From contig PYSS01000001.1 in NCBI GenBank assembly GCA_003049465.1, positions 62,001-126,000 on the forward strand: a DNA stretch of 64,000 bases. The letters are read 5' to 3'. Below are positions 11,103 through 21,710 of the stretch, piece by piece (within the stretch, counting starts at the first letter, position 1; every line of letters begins with the position of its first letter). The notes beneath the pieces were generated by a model. That model did no database searches and was not told the origin of the DNA. It saw only the letters and a program-made list of their open reading frames with translations. A program made the translations under genes and the position numbers. Source of the stretch: Magnaporthiopsis rhizophila. Taxonomy: Eukaryota; Ascomycota; Sordariomycetes; Magnaporthales; Magnaporthaceae.

Positions 11103-11168
11103 CAGGAATAATTATACCCAATCATTTTATTTATAATTAATATAATAATATAAATATTGTTCCATGGT
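11103..11168 (-). mobile_element. Short fragment of Gypsy interior
   Basis: The 66 bases match the pol region downstream of integrase on the - strand of element E (around 13028-13085), for example ATTATACCCA and ATAATATAAATATT. The fragment stops where the LTR at 11169 begins, so that LTR was inserted into another copy of the same family. Confidence 0.6.
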
Positions 11169-14100
11169 TGTTACAAACGGTTCTCTGCTCCTAGGGTAAG
11201 GTACGCTAGGAGAGGTATTAAGCAGTGTGGTGTCCACAAAATCCTTTGTGCTGGGAACTGGAATAATAATAAAGGTCTCGATTGTTTGCCCAAAGGGGTG
11301 CCTTGGAGCTAATTTAGGTTAACTGATACCGAGGCCTCAGTTAAAAACTATTTAACACAATAAAAAACCTTGATCCTTATATACCCGTGCTGCTTTTTAT
11401 TTTTGGGGCTGGGGATACTAATAATACGTTGGTTTTCCTAAATATCAGAAATGTTCCTAATAACACTTTTGATACGTTTAGTACCGGGCGTATTATTTTG
11501 TTGCTATGTGACCTGGTTATATGGTTTTTTTCCCACCTGGCTTTAGTTATTTGGCCTTTGGCTTTTATAATTGCAGGGTAAAAATATTCTGCTAAGGGTT
11601 AACCCTAACCCTTTTATTTTTTACCGGTTTTGGTTATAATATTAGGTCCCTTTTTTTAGGCTAAATCCTTTTGGCCAAAATTTATAATCCTTGTTTTTAT
11701 TGATCGGTAAATATTTTTTTTTTTATTTTATTTATTTTTTTTTGTTCTGATAAAATATTCGGTCGGATATAAAAAAAACCTTTTTCGGTACATTTTTCTA
11801 CGGTTTGTTAAACCGATATTTTTAAATTATTTTTTTTATCGGGTATCAAAATATTTTTTTATTCCAATTGTAAATTTTGTGGTATTTTTATTTGCTATAT
11901 ATTTTCTTTTGATTTTTTTTATTATTTGAAATGTATTTGTTCCAACCGAGTAAATTGTAACGTTTTGGATCCATTCCAGGCCTAACTTTTTTATGCTGCT
12001 TTTTAATTTTCCAAATTTCGGAACAAAATAAACTTGGTTTTTAACAAAATTTATCGTTTTAAAAATAAACAAAAATATTTGCACAAATAAAAAAAATCCT
12101 GGTATAAAAAGTACGCTTGAATGGTTTGTTATAATTTGGATAATATTAAAGAATTGGAGCGGGTTAAATAAAAAAAAGCCAAACAGGCGGCTATATAAGC
12201 CTTTATTGTGCCCCTAAATTTGCTGGTTTCCGATTTTTCTCCGTTATCTCCGAGCTGGGCCAATCACAGGGTTAACCCTAATTTTAATTTATTGGCTTTA
12301 TTTCAATTAAATAAATTATTTTGGTACGGGTGTTCCGAGCCAAAATCCAAATTTTGGCACTGGTATTAATTTTTTTCCAAAAACCTTCCGCCGGTATTTT
12401 TTAAAATTTTTTGGCACACCCTTTAAATTTATTTCTTTTTTCCAAATATTTTTTTCGATTTTGTATTTTGCTTATTTAATTAAATAATGCTTAATTCCGT
12501 CGATAATATTTTTGTTTAGAATTTTTTCAATTTTATACTTTTATTTTGAATCGATTTTTATTAATTTGTTACTTTTAAACCCTAATAATGCTAATTTAAA
12601 CAAATTAACGTAAAAAACCGGGTGGTTTTTTATAATCGGTAATAATTAAAATTTATAATTAATATCGGAAACCTTTTTTAAAATTTTAAACGATCCCAAT
12701 TTTTTATGGTTTAATTTATTATTTAATTGTTTTATTTTAATATTATATCGAAAAAAATAAATATTATCCCTTTTTTTAAAAATTAATCCCTTAATCCTTT
12801 TTTTATTGGCCTATATAAATATATATTATCGCAATTTTTTTAATTTTACCTAGAAATTTTTATATAGTTTAGTAAACTTTTTTACCTGTATTTTTGCTAT
12901 TAAAGCATATAATTTTGCCTTAAATTTTTTATACACCGTAAATATATACCCGTAATTTGTATAAAATAATATAATTCCCGTACTTTTATATATTAAACTA
13001 TTATATATAAATTAAACCATAAAAAATAATTATACCCAGTTATTTTATTTATAATTAACAAAATAATATAAATATTATTTTATAATTTGATTTATTTGTT
13101 CCGTTTATTTATTCGTTTAAAAATAATAAATTATAAAAAAGGCATATTTTGCGCTTAAACTTGCCATAAATTATTTTCAAAATTTGCTATTAAACAATTT
13201 ATTTCGGTTTAAAACCATACAATTCGGCGTTCTGTATTTTGCAATTATATTTCGGATAAAAATATAAGCTAAATTTATAACTTTTGCATTTTTTTTAAAT
13301 AACAGGTATATAGCATATTTAATAAATCGGTTAATTATTATTATAATACTATTATATTGGATATTTATAAAAGGTTTTTTTAATTTGGATAGCCCCGTAA
13401 CAAAATCCGCCATAACTTTTTATTATACTTTATTAAATGCTAATAAGGATTATAGCAACCTATAAAATTTATACCTGCTAATTTTATTTTTTGCACAATT
13501 TTTGCAATTTTTAATTGCATTTTATATTTTGGCACAAATCCTTATAAACCCGTGGTACTGCCGAAATTTTTTCCAAATTTTAGCAACCCTTTGGTATCCA
13601 TTAGCCATCTGGCTATAAACCTGCTGGATTTTTTTTGGGGTCCAATTTTTCTGCCGGGTTATTTTGGCCAGCACTTGTTACGCCGGAATCAGGGATCCGT
13701 TTAATCCTTTAGCCAAAATTATGCATATTTTTGGTGGCATATTTATCTAATAATTTAATTAATAGCTTAAAGCATTTGCTCGGCCGTTTTTTAACCTTTT
13801 TTTAACCTTAATTCGAAAATCATAATTTTAAAAAAACTGGCTTTATTGGATTTATTTTTTATTTAATGCTTAGCTAATGGTAAATTATAACAGATTTTTA
13901 TAATTGGTATATATCATAATTTGGTGGTTAGCTCCGCACAAATATACCTTTTATTTCTCCAAAATTTTGATAATAACAAAAAACTTTTTATCGTAAATCT
14001 GATAATTCAGCTTAAATTTATTCAGCTTTTGCGAAAAAAACGCGCAAAAGTACAGCCTCCCTTAATCGTTTCGCTATTTTAGCTATTTTCCGATAACAAA

Positions 14101-15099
14101 ATCCGACATATCAATTTTAACCTTAAAAGGTTTTTCTGGGTTTGGCATCGCTAATACCGGTGCTTAAACAATAGCTTTTTTCAGCAAATCGAAAATTATT
14201 TATTTTTATATCCCCCAATAAAATTAGGTATCGTTTTTGGTAAAATCCGTAAATAATATAGCCTTTTTGCTAAAATCTCGGATAAATTTTCGGTAAAAAT
14301 TTAAAAATCCCAAAAAGCCTTGTATTTTTTTAACCGTGGTAAATATAGGCTAATCTTTTACCGCTTATACCTTTTTGGGTTCCATCCGGACTTTTTTTTG
14401 CCTAATAATAAATTCGAAAAAAATTATTTTTAGGGAATGCTATATACATTTATCCGGGTTAATTAAAAACTTTGCATCCTGCAATTTTTGTAGCACTTTA
14501 TGCATATATTACTTATATTTTTTTAGCATATTTAAAAAAATCAAAATATTGTTTGAAAAGGATTAAGGTAAATCCGTCCGCTTATTATAACATTTTCGGA
14601 AACTTTTGCTGCAATTGATATAATTATTTACTGTTTATTATTTCCGGTAAATGTTAAATAAGATTAGTTAAAATATTGTAAATATAAGCTTTTTGCTTTT
14701 AAAATAAGGCATTTAAAGGCGGTATTAAGCAGTACTGGATTATAAGGGCGTTTTGCAAATAATTTAAGGGTTTGGTAAAATAATTGTTTATATTGCTTAT
14801 TTAAAGGGTTATTTTAGAGCTAATTTAAGTTAATTAATGCTAAAGCCTTAATTAAATTACCTTAATACCAAGAAAGTTTTACCCTTTTTATATTTAGGCA
14901 ACTTTTGTATTAATTTGGGGATTTGTAGCTTTGCAGACAGATCCAAAAATCCCCTTAGATTTGTAGCTTTGCGGATAAATCCAAAGATTCTATTAATGTT
15001 ACGTGACTTGTTCGAGCTACTCCGCCGCGGGGTTGAGGCGTACCACTGGGGGTTAACCCCAGCCCTCCTGTCCCCTCCGGGCGTAGTGCGGTGGTAACA
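11169..15099 (-). mobile_element. Element E: decayed Ty3/Gypsy retrotransposon lacking gag
   Basis: An LTR of 473 bp (11169-11641, TGTTAC...GGTTATAATA) and an LTR of about 426 bp (14674-15099, ending GGTAACA) flank 3 kb of AT-rich sequence. Reading the - strand gives reverse transcriptase/RNase H remnants (about 14560-13950), integrase (13413-13177) and a chromodomain region further left. The 5' leader abuts pol directly near 14600, so gag and protease are missing. The two LTRs are of different subfamilies and no matching target duplication was found (ATGGT on the left, GGTAG on the right). This may therefore be a recombinant of two elements rather than one insertion. Confidence 0.65.
13177..13413 (-). 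pseudogene. Integrase core fragment of element E
   Basis: The frame reads D-F-V-T-G-L-S-K-L, then a block resembling Y-D-S-I-L-V-V-V-D-R-F-T-K-Y-A, an I-F-I-R-N-I-I-A-K helix and N-R-N-K-L-F-N-S-K-F, the usual Ty3/Gypsy integrase order. The catalytic Asp positions are partly replaced by Asn, consistent with G-to-A change. The fragment is not functional. Confidence 0.8.
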
Positions 15100-15245
15100 G
15101 GTAGGTGCATTGCACAACCAACCACACGCCCCAACTAAATATACAAAAGGTGCAGGGTAGGTCAGGTACATACTTTAACCTTAAACTAATTACATAATTT
15201 AACCTTAACCGGTATAAGAGCTACAGGGTAGGCTACCCTGGTACC
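15100..15245 (+). repeat. Dispersed repeat R2, copy 1 (inverted relative to 51005-51166)
   Basis: The sequence from GGTAGGTGCATTG to about TACCTACAG matches the reverse complement of 51005-51166 almost throughout, including CACGCCCCAA, GGTGCAGGGTAGG and TTAACCTTAAACTAATTACA. It is not LTR sequence. Like R1 it sits at a border between AT block and GC island, here directly after an LTR end. Confidence 0.8.
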
Positions 15246-16610
15246 TACAGTAATTATTCTTAATAATTATCATGGCAAGGGCGGGTAATAAGGCAACCTT
15301 TAGGATTCAGGCTGGCGCTAGGAGTACCATCCGTTAATTCATTTGTATCCCATCAAGGGAGGATATAGCATAGATCTCCCCTCGGCGCAAGCATACCAAG
15401 AACGCTAAACAGGTCTTTTAGCAAAAGGGAGTTAAAATAGCAATAAAAGGGAAAAAAACAGTGGAAATACACAATATAATATAAGAAGAATAATAATAAA
15501 AAAAAAGAAAGAAAGACGCACAACAAAAACAATAACAGAACACATCAGCAGCGCAGAGGCGTCGTGGCGATCGGAGTCGGCTCGCCGAGGCGGACAGAGG
15601 CAGCTAACCACTAGGAGCCAGGGTCTCGGGCGCCATCCATGTGAGCAATGGGCTGAGAGAGACCTGCAGACAGCGCTAGCCCGCAGCCTGGCTGCAGCCC
15701 TCTCCACACCACTGCCGGGCGGACGCCCAAGGCTTGAGCAGCCCCAATGGCTCAGGCCAATATCCCCCACCGCGAGCGCCCCTGCAGCGCTAACCCAGCC
15801 TCGGCCCTGCGCCCACTCCAATCTCGCGAAACCACGCGATCTCTCACAGAGCACGAACTTTGGGCACTGCGACCACACCTTTTGGTCACGGCTCGACACA
15901 TATTGTTGCCAATGGCGATACCCGTGCTGGAGCCGTAAAAGGCTTCTATCCAAGTCTTGAGAGCCCAGCCGGATTGTTAGACGCATGATATCTGGCCAGG
16001 GTCGACTCGCGCAGGGCTTGGATCCGTGTGGGCAAGCCAGGCGACTCTCAGTGTCGGTTGAATATCATTGAACCCAGATGGAAGCCAATCGCATCGTGCA
16101 GCTCGCCCAGTGCGCCCGCCCGCTCCCTTTTGCACATGACGGAAAAAAAAATCATGGCAAAGTCGGCGCAGCAAAGTCGCCAACCGATTCGGCCGCACCC
16201 TGATGCTGCTTGTGCACTCGACTTGTGCATGCTACCGACTGCATTTGTGCATGCACCCTTGGAGATTACTCTGCCAAGGCACACCCTGCAGCCTGCACAA
16301 CCAACGACCACCATCGCGTCATCGTCACACTGGAGCTTTTAGCCGCCCGGGGCCCCACCAAGAGATGGGGCGACGGCAGCATCCATCACACCAATGTCGT
16401 CGTTTTGTTGGCGCCAGAAGCTGCATCATCATATTTCGCCCGTGCGGGAAACCAACGCCCCGGCGCCTGGATGCAACATTTACCCCGGTTCGGTCCCCGC
16501 TAGACGCATTTTGCCAACAGCCCTTCTACCGCGGGTACCTGAGGTCTAGTCAGGGCCGCGAGCCCCGGGATCGTCCGCCTGGTTGACGGTAAGTCTACCT
16601 CCTCACTTCC
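15246..16610. other. Left part of island 2 without a recognised gene
   Basis: Base composition changes from AT-rich to GC-rich near 15540. The longest frame (15986-15432, - strand) ends in a low-complexity Phe/Ile/Leu run that translates an A/T simple repeat and has no family motif, so it is not called. No RNA gene was recognised. Confidence 0.5.
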
Positions 16611-16620
16611 CACCCTGGGA

Positions 16621-17480
16621 CTCACATGCACCGGCGACGTCGACATTAACCTGAGCAGAGCCGACTCGGTCCTCAGCAGAGCCGACCAGACTGCGCTCGG
16701 TACTTTCCCGCTCCCCTCCCCCTCCGCTGTATTCACCAACATGATGACGGGAAAAGACGACATCGATCTCATTGTCTGCCCCGAGTTGGCATTCACAGGC
16801 AGCAATTTCCATTCCTCCCCAACACATCTCCCCCCACCCCGAGCCTTCAACATCCGGCACCCCGCCCTCCGGTACAACGCCACCGTCGCCGTCGGGTACC
16901 CCGAAAAGGTCGAGACCTGGCCGGCCGCGCCCGAATACTACAGCTCGCTGGTCGTGGTCGACGGCGACGGCGAGACGGTCGCCAACATCCGCAAGAGCTG
17001 CCTGACCGCGTCGGATAAGAGGTGGGGGGTGGGGGCCCTGGAGAGCAGAGAAGATGGCTTTGTCTCTGCGCACATTGACGGCGTCGGGCAGACGACGTTG
17101 GGGATATCAACCGACCTCTTCACTTTCCCTCCCCCGGCGTCGCATACCAACTTCCCGCCCGGCTTGCCTTCGCCCGACTTCGACTTTGCCCTCCGCGCCG
17201 TCGAGGCCGCCTCCAACGTCATCCTCGTCACCATGTCCTGGCCCGCACGCTCCAGAGCCCCACACCTTCAGCCGCACGCCCCTGGAGCCCGACATGGACG
17301 CCCTCACCTGCTGGACGCAGCAGCTCGTGCCTCTCATCTCGGCCGAGGACCGCGACGAGGTCATTGCAGCTTTGATCAATCTCGGCTTAGCCCTGGATTA
17401 CCCCCTGACAGGACGCGGCCGTCTCCCGCATCAGCCTCTGGAACAAGCACCACCAAACCTCGGGTTACAACGCCCCGGCC
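16621..17480 (+). pseudogene. NTA1-like protein N-terminal amidase (nitrilase superfamily), broken
   Basis: The frame reads G-D-V-D-I-N-L-S-R-A-D, then D-L-I-V-C-P-E-L-A-F-T-G-S-N-F, V-A-V-G-Y-P-E-K-V, Y-Y-S-S-L-V-V-V, and V-A-N-I-R-K-S. This is the block order of fungal NTA1-type amidases, which deamidate N-terminal Asn/Gln in the N-degron pathway. The catalytic Glu and Lys are present, but the nucleophile Cys expected in G-I-C is Ser (G-I-S-T-D-L, 17101-17118). After about 17240 the homology continues in a different frame (T-F-S-R-T-P-L-E-P-D-M-D to about 17390), so there is a frameshift as well. The single 448-codon open frame here is therefore misleading. The sequence before 16621 may hold a first exon with a donor at the GGTAAG near 16588. 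Confidence 0.7.
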
Positions 17481-17499
17481 ACGGGAGGGGAGCCCATCA

Positions 17500-19229
17500 C
17501 CCGTAATGACGCGCACCTCTAGGGCCAAGTCCAAGGTGCCCAAGCTTCAGATCCCGGGGCACACATGTGCTTCAGTTCCGGATGAAAAGCACACCTCCCA
17601 AGGGGACCCGACGCAAAAAAAACTCGTGCGGCAGGGTCACCCTCGAGACCTTGTACTCGGAGCATATCTTGCGACGGGGCAGCACAACCCCGCTTGTTCA
17701 GTGCGACCCCTTTTGCCAGTCCAGAAACAGCGCCCTCCACAGTCTCTTACAGCGCCGTCCCATCTACAGATTATCACCACATCCTCCACAGTCTCTCACA
17801 CCGCCGTCCCATCTGTAGGCACCGTGACGTCTCTTTTTGCGCTCGAACCGGCCCTCCATTTACTGGACCGAACGGCCGGCGCGTGCAAATCTAACCCCCC
17901 TCCGGGAAATGCTCGAACCCCGATCCCTCTCCGGATCCGAGAAGAGAGGCCGTCAAGGCAGCAACCACGACGCGCTTCGGCGCATCACCTTCACCGAAGG
18001 AGATTCGGTTGCAGATCAGACCAGCTTGCGCACCCACCGAGGGCAATGGGCTGCTCCTGTGATTCCTGGTCCAGATTCCAACAGTGACTTTCGTGGACGG
18101 ATGCCTGATATACCGAGACCTTGTTCGATCCCGAGACAGCGGCAGCCGGCATCGAGTTCGTTTGGTCCTGAAATCCCGAGGCATTCTTCGGTACCCCGAT
18201 AACGCCGGGCAGCAACATCATGCCAGGGTGACACGTGCTCCCGAACTCACAGGACGCACCGGCTTGGTTCCGATCCCAACGACGACATCGTTGCTACCAT
18301 CAGCAAGATCACGGCTGACTGTCCTCACCACGCTGTCAACCGGCCAATGGGCCCAATTGTGCAATCAACTAACCCAGCGAGGTATTCACAGCATCACTCA
18401 CATTTACTAGAGACCGCCCGTTGGGAGCTGGTGGTGGAGCATGCCATAAACCCCAGCTGAAATGCACAAGACTAGGTAGGATCCCGGCGACCATCACTAA
18501 CAACTTTCTCCTTCGATTCCACACCGCGGTTCCAGATCTTGGCTCCAAGACTCCAGGTGGAGAGCTAAGTCCAAGTGTGGGATTCGCCTACATGTTCAAG
18601 CCTGACCCCCAAGGAGTTGCGCGCGTAAATGATGGCCAAAGTTGCCCGCGACTGTAAGCATTTTTTGGCTATAGAGCCAGTGAGCAGGCTTGTCTTCATT
18701 ACGAAAGGCAAGGTGTCGTTACGAATCTCGGCATCCCGCCTTGGTCGCCATGGCCCCTGGTCTACTGTTCCATTGTCGCCTCCACGGCCGCTCAGCTCCC
18801 GCGGAAACAATACACTTGCTCATATTGCGGGCCGCCGCAGCGGCGACTGGGGGTGCATGATATTAATGGTTCGTCCCTGTTGGACACGCCGATAGGCAAT
18901 GTGACGGCCATGTTCCTTGTTCGCTTTCCGACATTGGCCGCAGGACGCTGGCCGGCACGCGGTTCAAAAAATCAAGTGCGAACGCAAAGGCAGCAGCTAG
19001 GCAGCTGTTTCGAAACGCTCAAATTAGTGCAAGGCTTCCTAGGGAAGATTCAGCACCCCCCACGCTTCGGACTTGTAACATACTCTAGAGTGAGATGGTG
19101 CGGCGTCGAAATTCCAGTGCGTCTTTTAACCAGCACCGCGAGAGGCTTATCGGTGCACAAAGAGTATAAATATATATATATACTCTGCTCGTTTACGTTA
19201 CGCAAACCGAGCATAAATAATCCCGCAGA
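17500..19229. other. Stretch without a recognised gene
   Basis: Frames of 80-170 codons occur on both strands, but no conserved motif was recognised. A reading near 18110-18230 contains F-F-G-T-P-I-x-P-G-S-N-I-M-P-G between stops, which may be a scrap of an old gene of unknown family. The 166-codon frame at 18853-19353 lacks any domain signal. Confidence 0.4.
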
Positions 19230-19440
19230 ATACGCGGGACCATTGGACCATTGGATTGTTCTGCCATCACCGATTACATTAAAAACCTTGGGGCTTCTCT
19301 TAAATTGGCAATCACGTACTCCCTCCCCGGCGGAGTCGGCGCGGGAGTGCTAGTCCATTGTCAGGCCGGCCAGCGCCATGGCTCTAACAATCACACGACC
19401 CGGACGCTCCCTCCCTAGCATGTCGCGACTCAGCCACCTC
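19230..19440 (+). pseudogene. Fragment of a dual-specificity protein phosphatase
   Basis: From 19254 one frame reads D-C-S-A-I-T-D-Y-I-K-N-L, then G-V-L-V-H-C-Q-A-G-Q-R. Dual-specificity phosphatases carry I-C-D-F-I followed by V-L-V-H-C-x-A-G-x-S-R-S, with the active-site loop H-C-x5-R. Here only four residues separate Cys and Arg, and the expected helix after the loop continues only in another frame. Nothing resembling the N-terminal half was found upstream. The family call rests on the active-site region alone. Confidence 0.45.
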
Positions 19441-19512
19441 TGCTGATGGTGATGGCTTCGACGGTGTCGGCAATGGTCTCGACCGTGTTACCGGACCGGA
19501 GGCGGGGGCGTT

Positions 19513-20482
19513 AATGGCGGCGACGACGGTTCTTGAGGCGGGCCGAGGGGTAGGCGGTGTTGTCGGCTGGATGGTGGCCGGGAGAGACGGGGACGTCGAT
19601 ACCGCCGGGGAGGCTTTCGGTTTGATACCAAGTAGCGGCGTTCGTCTCGGCGATCTGTACGTCCGGTGCGGCGAGTATTGCGTTCAGTTCGACGTAGCGA
19701 GTCACGGAAGGCTTCCCCGCTTGCCACGCTACCAACGTCTCGGCGTATAACGGGAGGCTCCGGGGGACGGTGTCGGCAGCGGAGCCGGAGCCTGGCGTGT
19801 CGACCGGGTTGGCGTGGTCGGAGGAGCAAGCTGTGGGACGTGGACGTGGAATGGCTTCCCGTTCGGAGTGGTGCCAAAGTACCGGCGCGTAGACAAGGCT
19901 CGTCGATGGTGGTGTGGTAGGAGGTCGAGCCGTCTCGGGAGGCCCGGGGGTGCTCGGCGGCGATGGAATAAGGCCAGAAGTGGCCGCAACCGCCGTGGAC
20001 TTGGCAGCTCCTTTGGCAGTCGGAGCTGGACGGAGCTTCTCGAACTTTGGGATCCAGTCCTTGTACTTCCCGGGCTCCTGCCACTAGTGGTGCTTCTGAC
20101 ACAGCCCAAGGCTGCTGAGGTCCTCCAACAGGCTTTTCGCCTCCGGGCTGAGCCGGCCCTCGTCGACAATGCTCTTGATGACGACGGTAATCTCGCGGGT
20201 ACTCTCATTGCTGATGTCGAAGTTGCATGTAGGCTTGTGCTTGCTGTACCCGTGGCGTTTCAAGTAGCTGCCTCGCGCAACTTCCAGAAGCTGCGCCAAC
20301 GACTCGGTCGTTGACGGCCATGTTGTGGCCGGAGCGGGCAAAGGAGAGGCCATGTTTGGCGCTGTCGGGTTTGGGATGAAGATACAGGCAGGTTTGTAAA
20401 CAGGTCGCGTTGTCGCAGTGCTCGTAGCGATTGCATTGGCATTACAGCATGGTGGTTCGACCAGGTTTATATACGCTCTCAC
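19513..20482 (-). pseudogene. T5orf172/GIY-YIG-type fungal protein, N-terminal module, with one in-frame TAG
   Basis: One - strand frame runs 323 codons from 20482 to 19513, broken only by TAG at 20086-20084. Before the stop it reads C-N-F-D-I-S-N-E-S and then L-L-E-D-L-S-S-L-G-L-C-Q-K-H-H, resembling the N-terminal Cys module of fungal T5orf172 (GIY-YIG-like) proteins, where the motif continues C-x3-H-Q-x-Q. Here it is C-Q-K-H-H-stop-W-Q, so the stop replaces the conserved Gln (CAG to TAG, a CpA to TpA change). After the stop, K-Y-K-D-W-I-P-K-F-E follows in the same frame, then a Pro/Thr-rich linker. The start could be Met at 20352 instead of 20482. No GIY-YIG domain follows, so the gene is also truncated or only a relative. 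The family call is tentative. Confidence 0.5.
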
Positions 20483-20585
20483 CCTCTGACTGTTGGCCGC
20501 TCATGGAGTGTACTCATCCAGCTGCTCGCAGAGGATATCGACGAAGCAAAGTGGCGGCGGTCAAGCGCCGGACGGCCTCAAGGAA

Positions 20586-20990
20586 GCCAGCCAAGGTTGA
20601 CGGAGAAGGGCACCTTCGCCCCGTACGTCAAGATCTGCTCCCTCCTCCATATCGATACCGACATCCGCGACCCCCTCCTGGCCAGCCTCGACCCCAGGGA
20701 CACGGGCCCTCCGGCTGGGTCTACGGCTTCCGCTTCCCCGCCGCGCGCACCACCACCGCGCTGCGCAAGCCGCACTCGGCGCACGACTCGCCCAACGCCG
20801 CCGCGAGACCATGCCCTGCCCCAGCTGCCAAGTGCGCCACATCGAGTGGCTCGAGGTCGACGCTGCGGCGGCGCGCCGCAAGGTCGAGGCATGGCGGGAC
20901 TGGGTGGCGCGCGAGCCGTTCGAGGGCCGCGCCCTGAAGAAGGAGTGGGCGGCGCTGCTGCGGATGGAGAAGCTCGGGCAGGAAGGATAG
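20586..20990 (+). pseudogene. T5orf172-like C-terminal fragment, frameshifted
   Basis: Three + strand frames carry pieces in order: S-L-L-H-I-D-T-D-I-R-D-P-L, then G-W-V-Y-G-F-R-F-P-A-A-R-T-T, then P-C-P-S-C-Q-V-R-H-I-E-W-L-E-V and V-E-A-W-R-D-W-V ending at TAG 20988-20990. Fungal T5orf172 proteins start the catalytic domain with G-x-I-Y-x-F-R and end with C-x2-C-x4-H-x-E-W-F-E-V. The roughly 80-residue middle, with most catalytic positions, is absent. It lies head-to-head with the - strand N-terminal piece at 19513-20482, so the two are not parts of one simple gene unless an inversion occurred. Confidence 0.45.
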
Positions 20991-21173
20991 TGGGAGCGGT
21001 TTATCAAAGGCTCCGGGGTGCCGAGAACATAATAAAAGCCCCGTTTCCGCGAATAGCTGGGCAGGCGTCTCTGGATTCGACAAAGTAGCATCTCGTGATA
21101 GTTAGGCAACGACCTTTTCCCTAGTAGATACCCGAACTCGCATGCCAACGTCCACCCGTTAGCGCGGCCAACC

Positions 21174-21479
21174 TACTGCCCAGTCAAGGGCTGTCCCCTG
21201 TCGGAAGGTGGGAAGGGATTCAAGCGCAAGAACGAGATGATCCGGCACGGGCTGGTACGCGGCTCCTCCGGATACGTTTGTCCTTTCTGCCCGGACTGCA
21301 AACGCCGGTACCCCAGGTCGGACAAACTGCAGAGGTAGGCCCTCTCCCGATGATTTTTGCCGCTTTAGTGCTGACATTGTGGCAGGCATGCTCGTGTACA
21401 TCACATGGACAAGGACAAAGACGATCCGGTCTTACGCGATGTATATTGGCCACTCGGGACCCTTCAGACGAAGCCATAG
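21174..21479 (+). pseudogene. 3' end of a fungal C2H2 zinc-finger gene
   Basis: From 21174 the frame reads Y-C-P-V-K-G-C, then K-G-F-K-R-K-N-E-M-I-R-H, then G-Y-V-C-P-F-C-P-D and Y-P-R-S-D-K-L-Q-R. A 51-bp intron (21335-21385, GT..AG with CTGAC branch) joins to H-A-R-V-H-H-M-D-K-D-K-D-D-P and a stop at 21477-21479. This is the C-terminal finger pair of a common fungal C2H2 family of unknown function. The 5' part was not found upstream, where the T5orf172-like fragment lies. It therefore looks like a truncated remnant, although the splice site is still intact. Confidence 0.6.
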
Positions 21480-21710
21480 TCGGCTCAGAGCCGCACGAAC
21501 CGCCGAGGACAGCGGTAAAAACCATCCACAAGAAGTCGGGCGAGGCTGTCGCGTCTGTGCTGCGTAACCCCCCGACGCAAGCTAGTTCACAGTCAGTCCG
21601 GCCCGCCCGAGTCGGTGCACTTCGACACCTGCGTCGACGTCCGGACCTTCATGTGCCTAGACCGACCGGCGGCCGTCCGCGTCGAACGCCAGATTGAGGC
21701 CGGAAAGATT

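Noticed and set aside
15432..15986. 184-codon - strand frame with a hydrophobic C-terminus
   Set aside because: The hydrophobic run translates an A/T simple repeat; no family motif, no splice context, and an Arg/Cys-rich remainder typical of antisense GC-rich DNA.
16741..18087. 448-codon open frame read as one protein
   Set aside because: Only the first part matches NTA1-like proteins. The homology continues in another frame after about 17240, so the rest is a chance extension.
18853..19353. 166-codon frame as a possible secreted effector
   Set aside because: No signal peptide, no cysteine pattern, overlaps the phosphatase-like fragment in another frame and crosses AT-rich promoter-like sequence.
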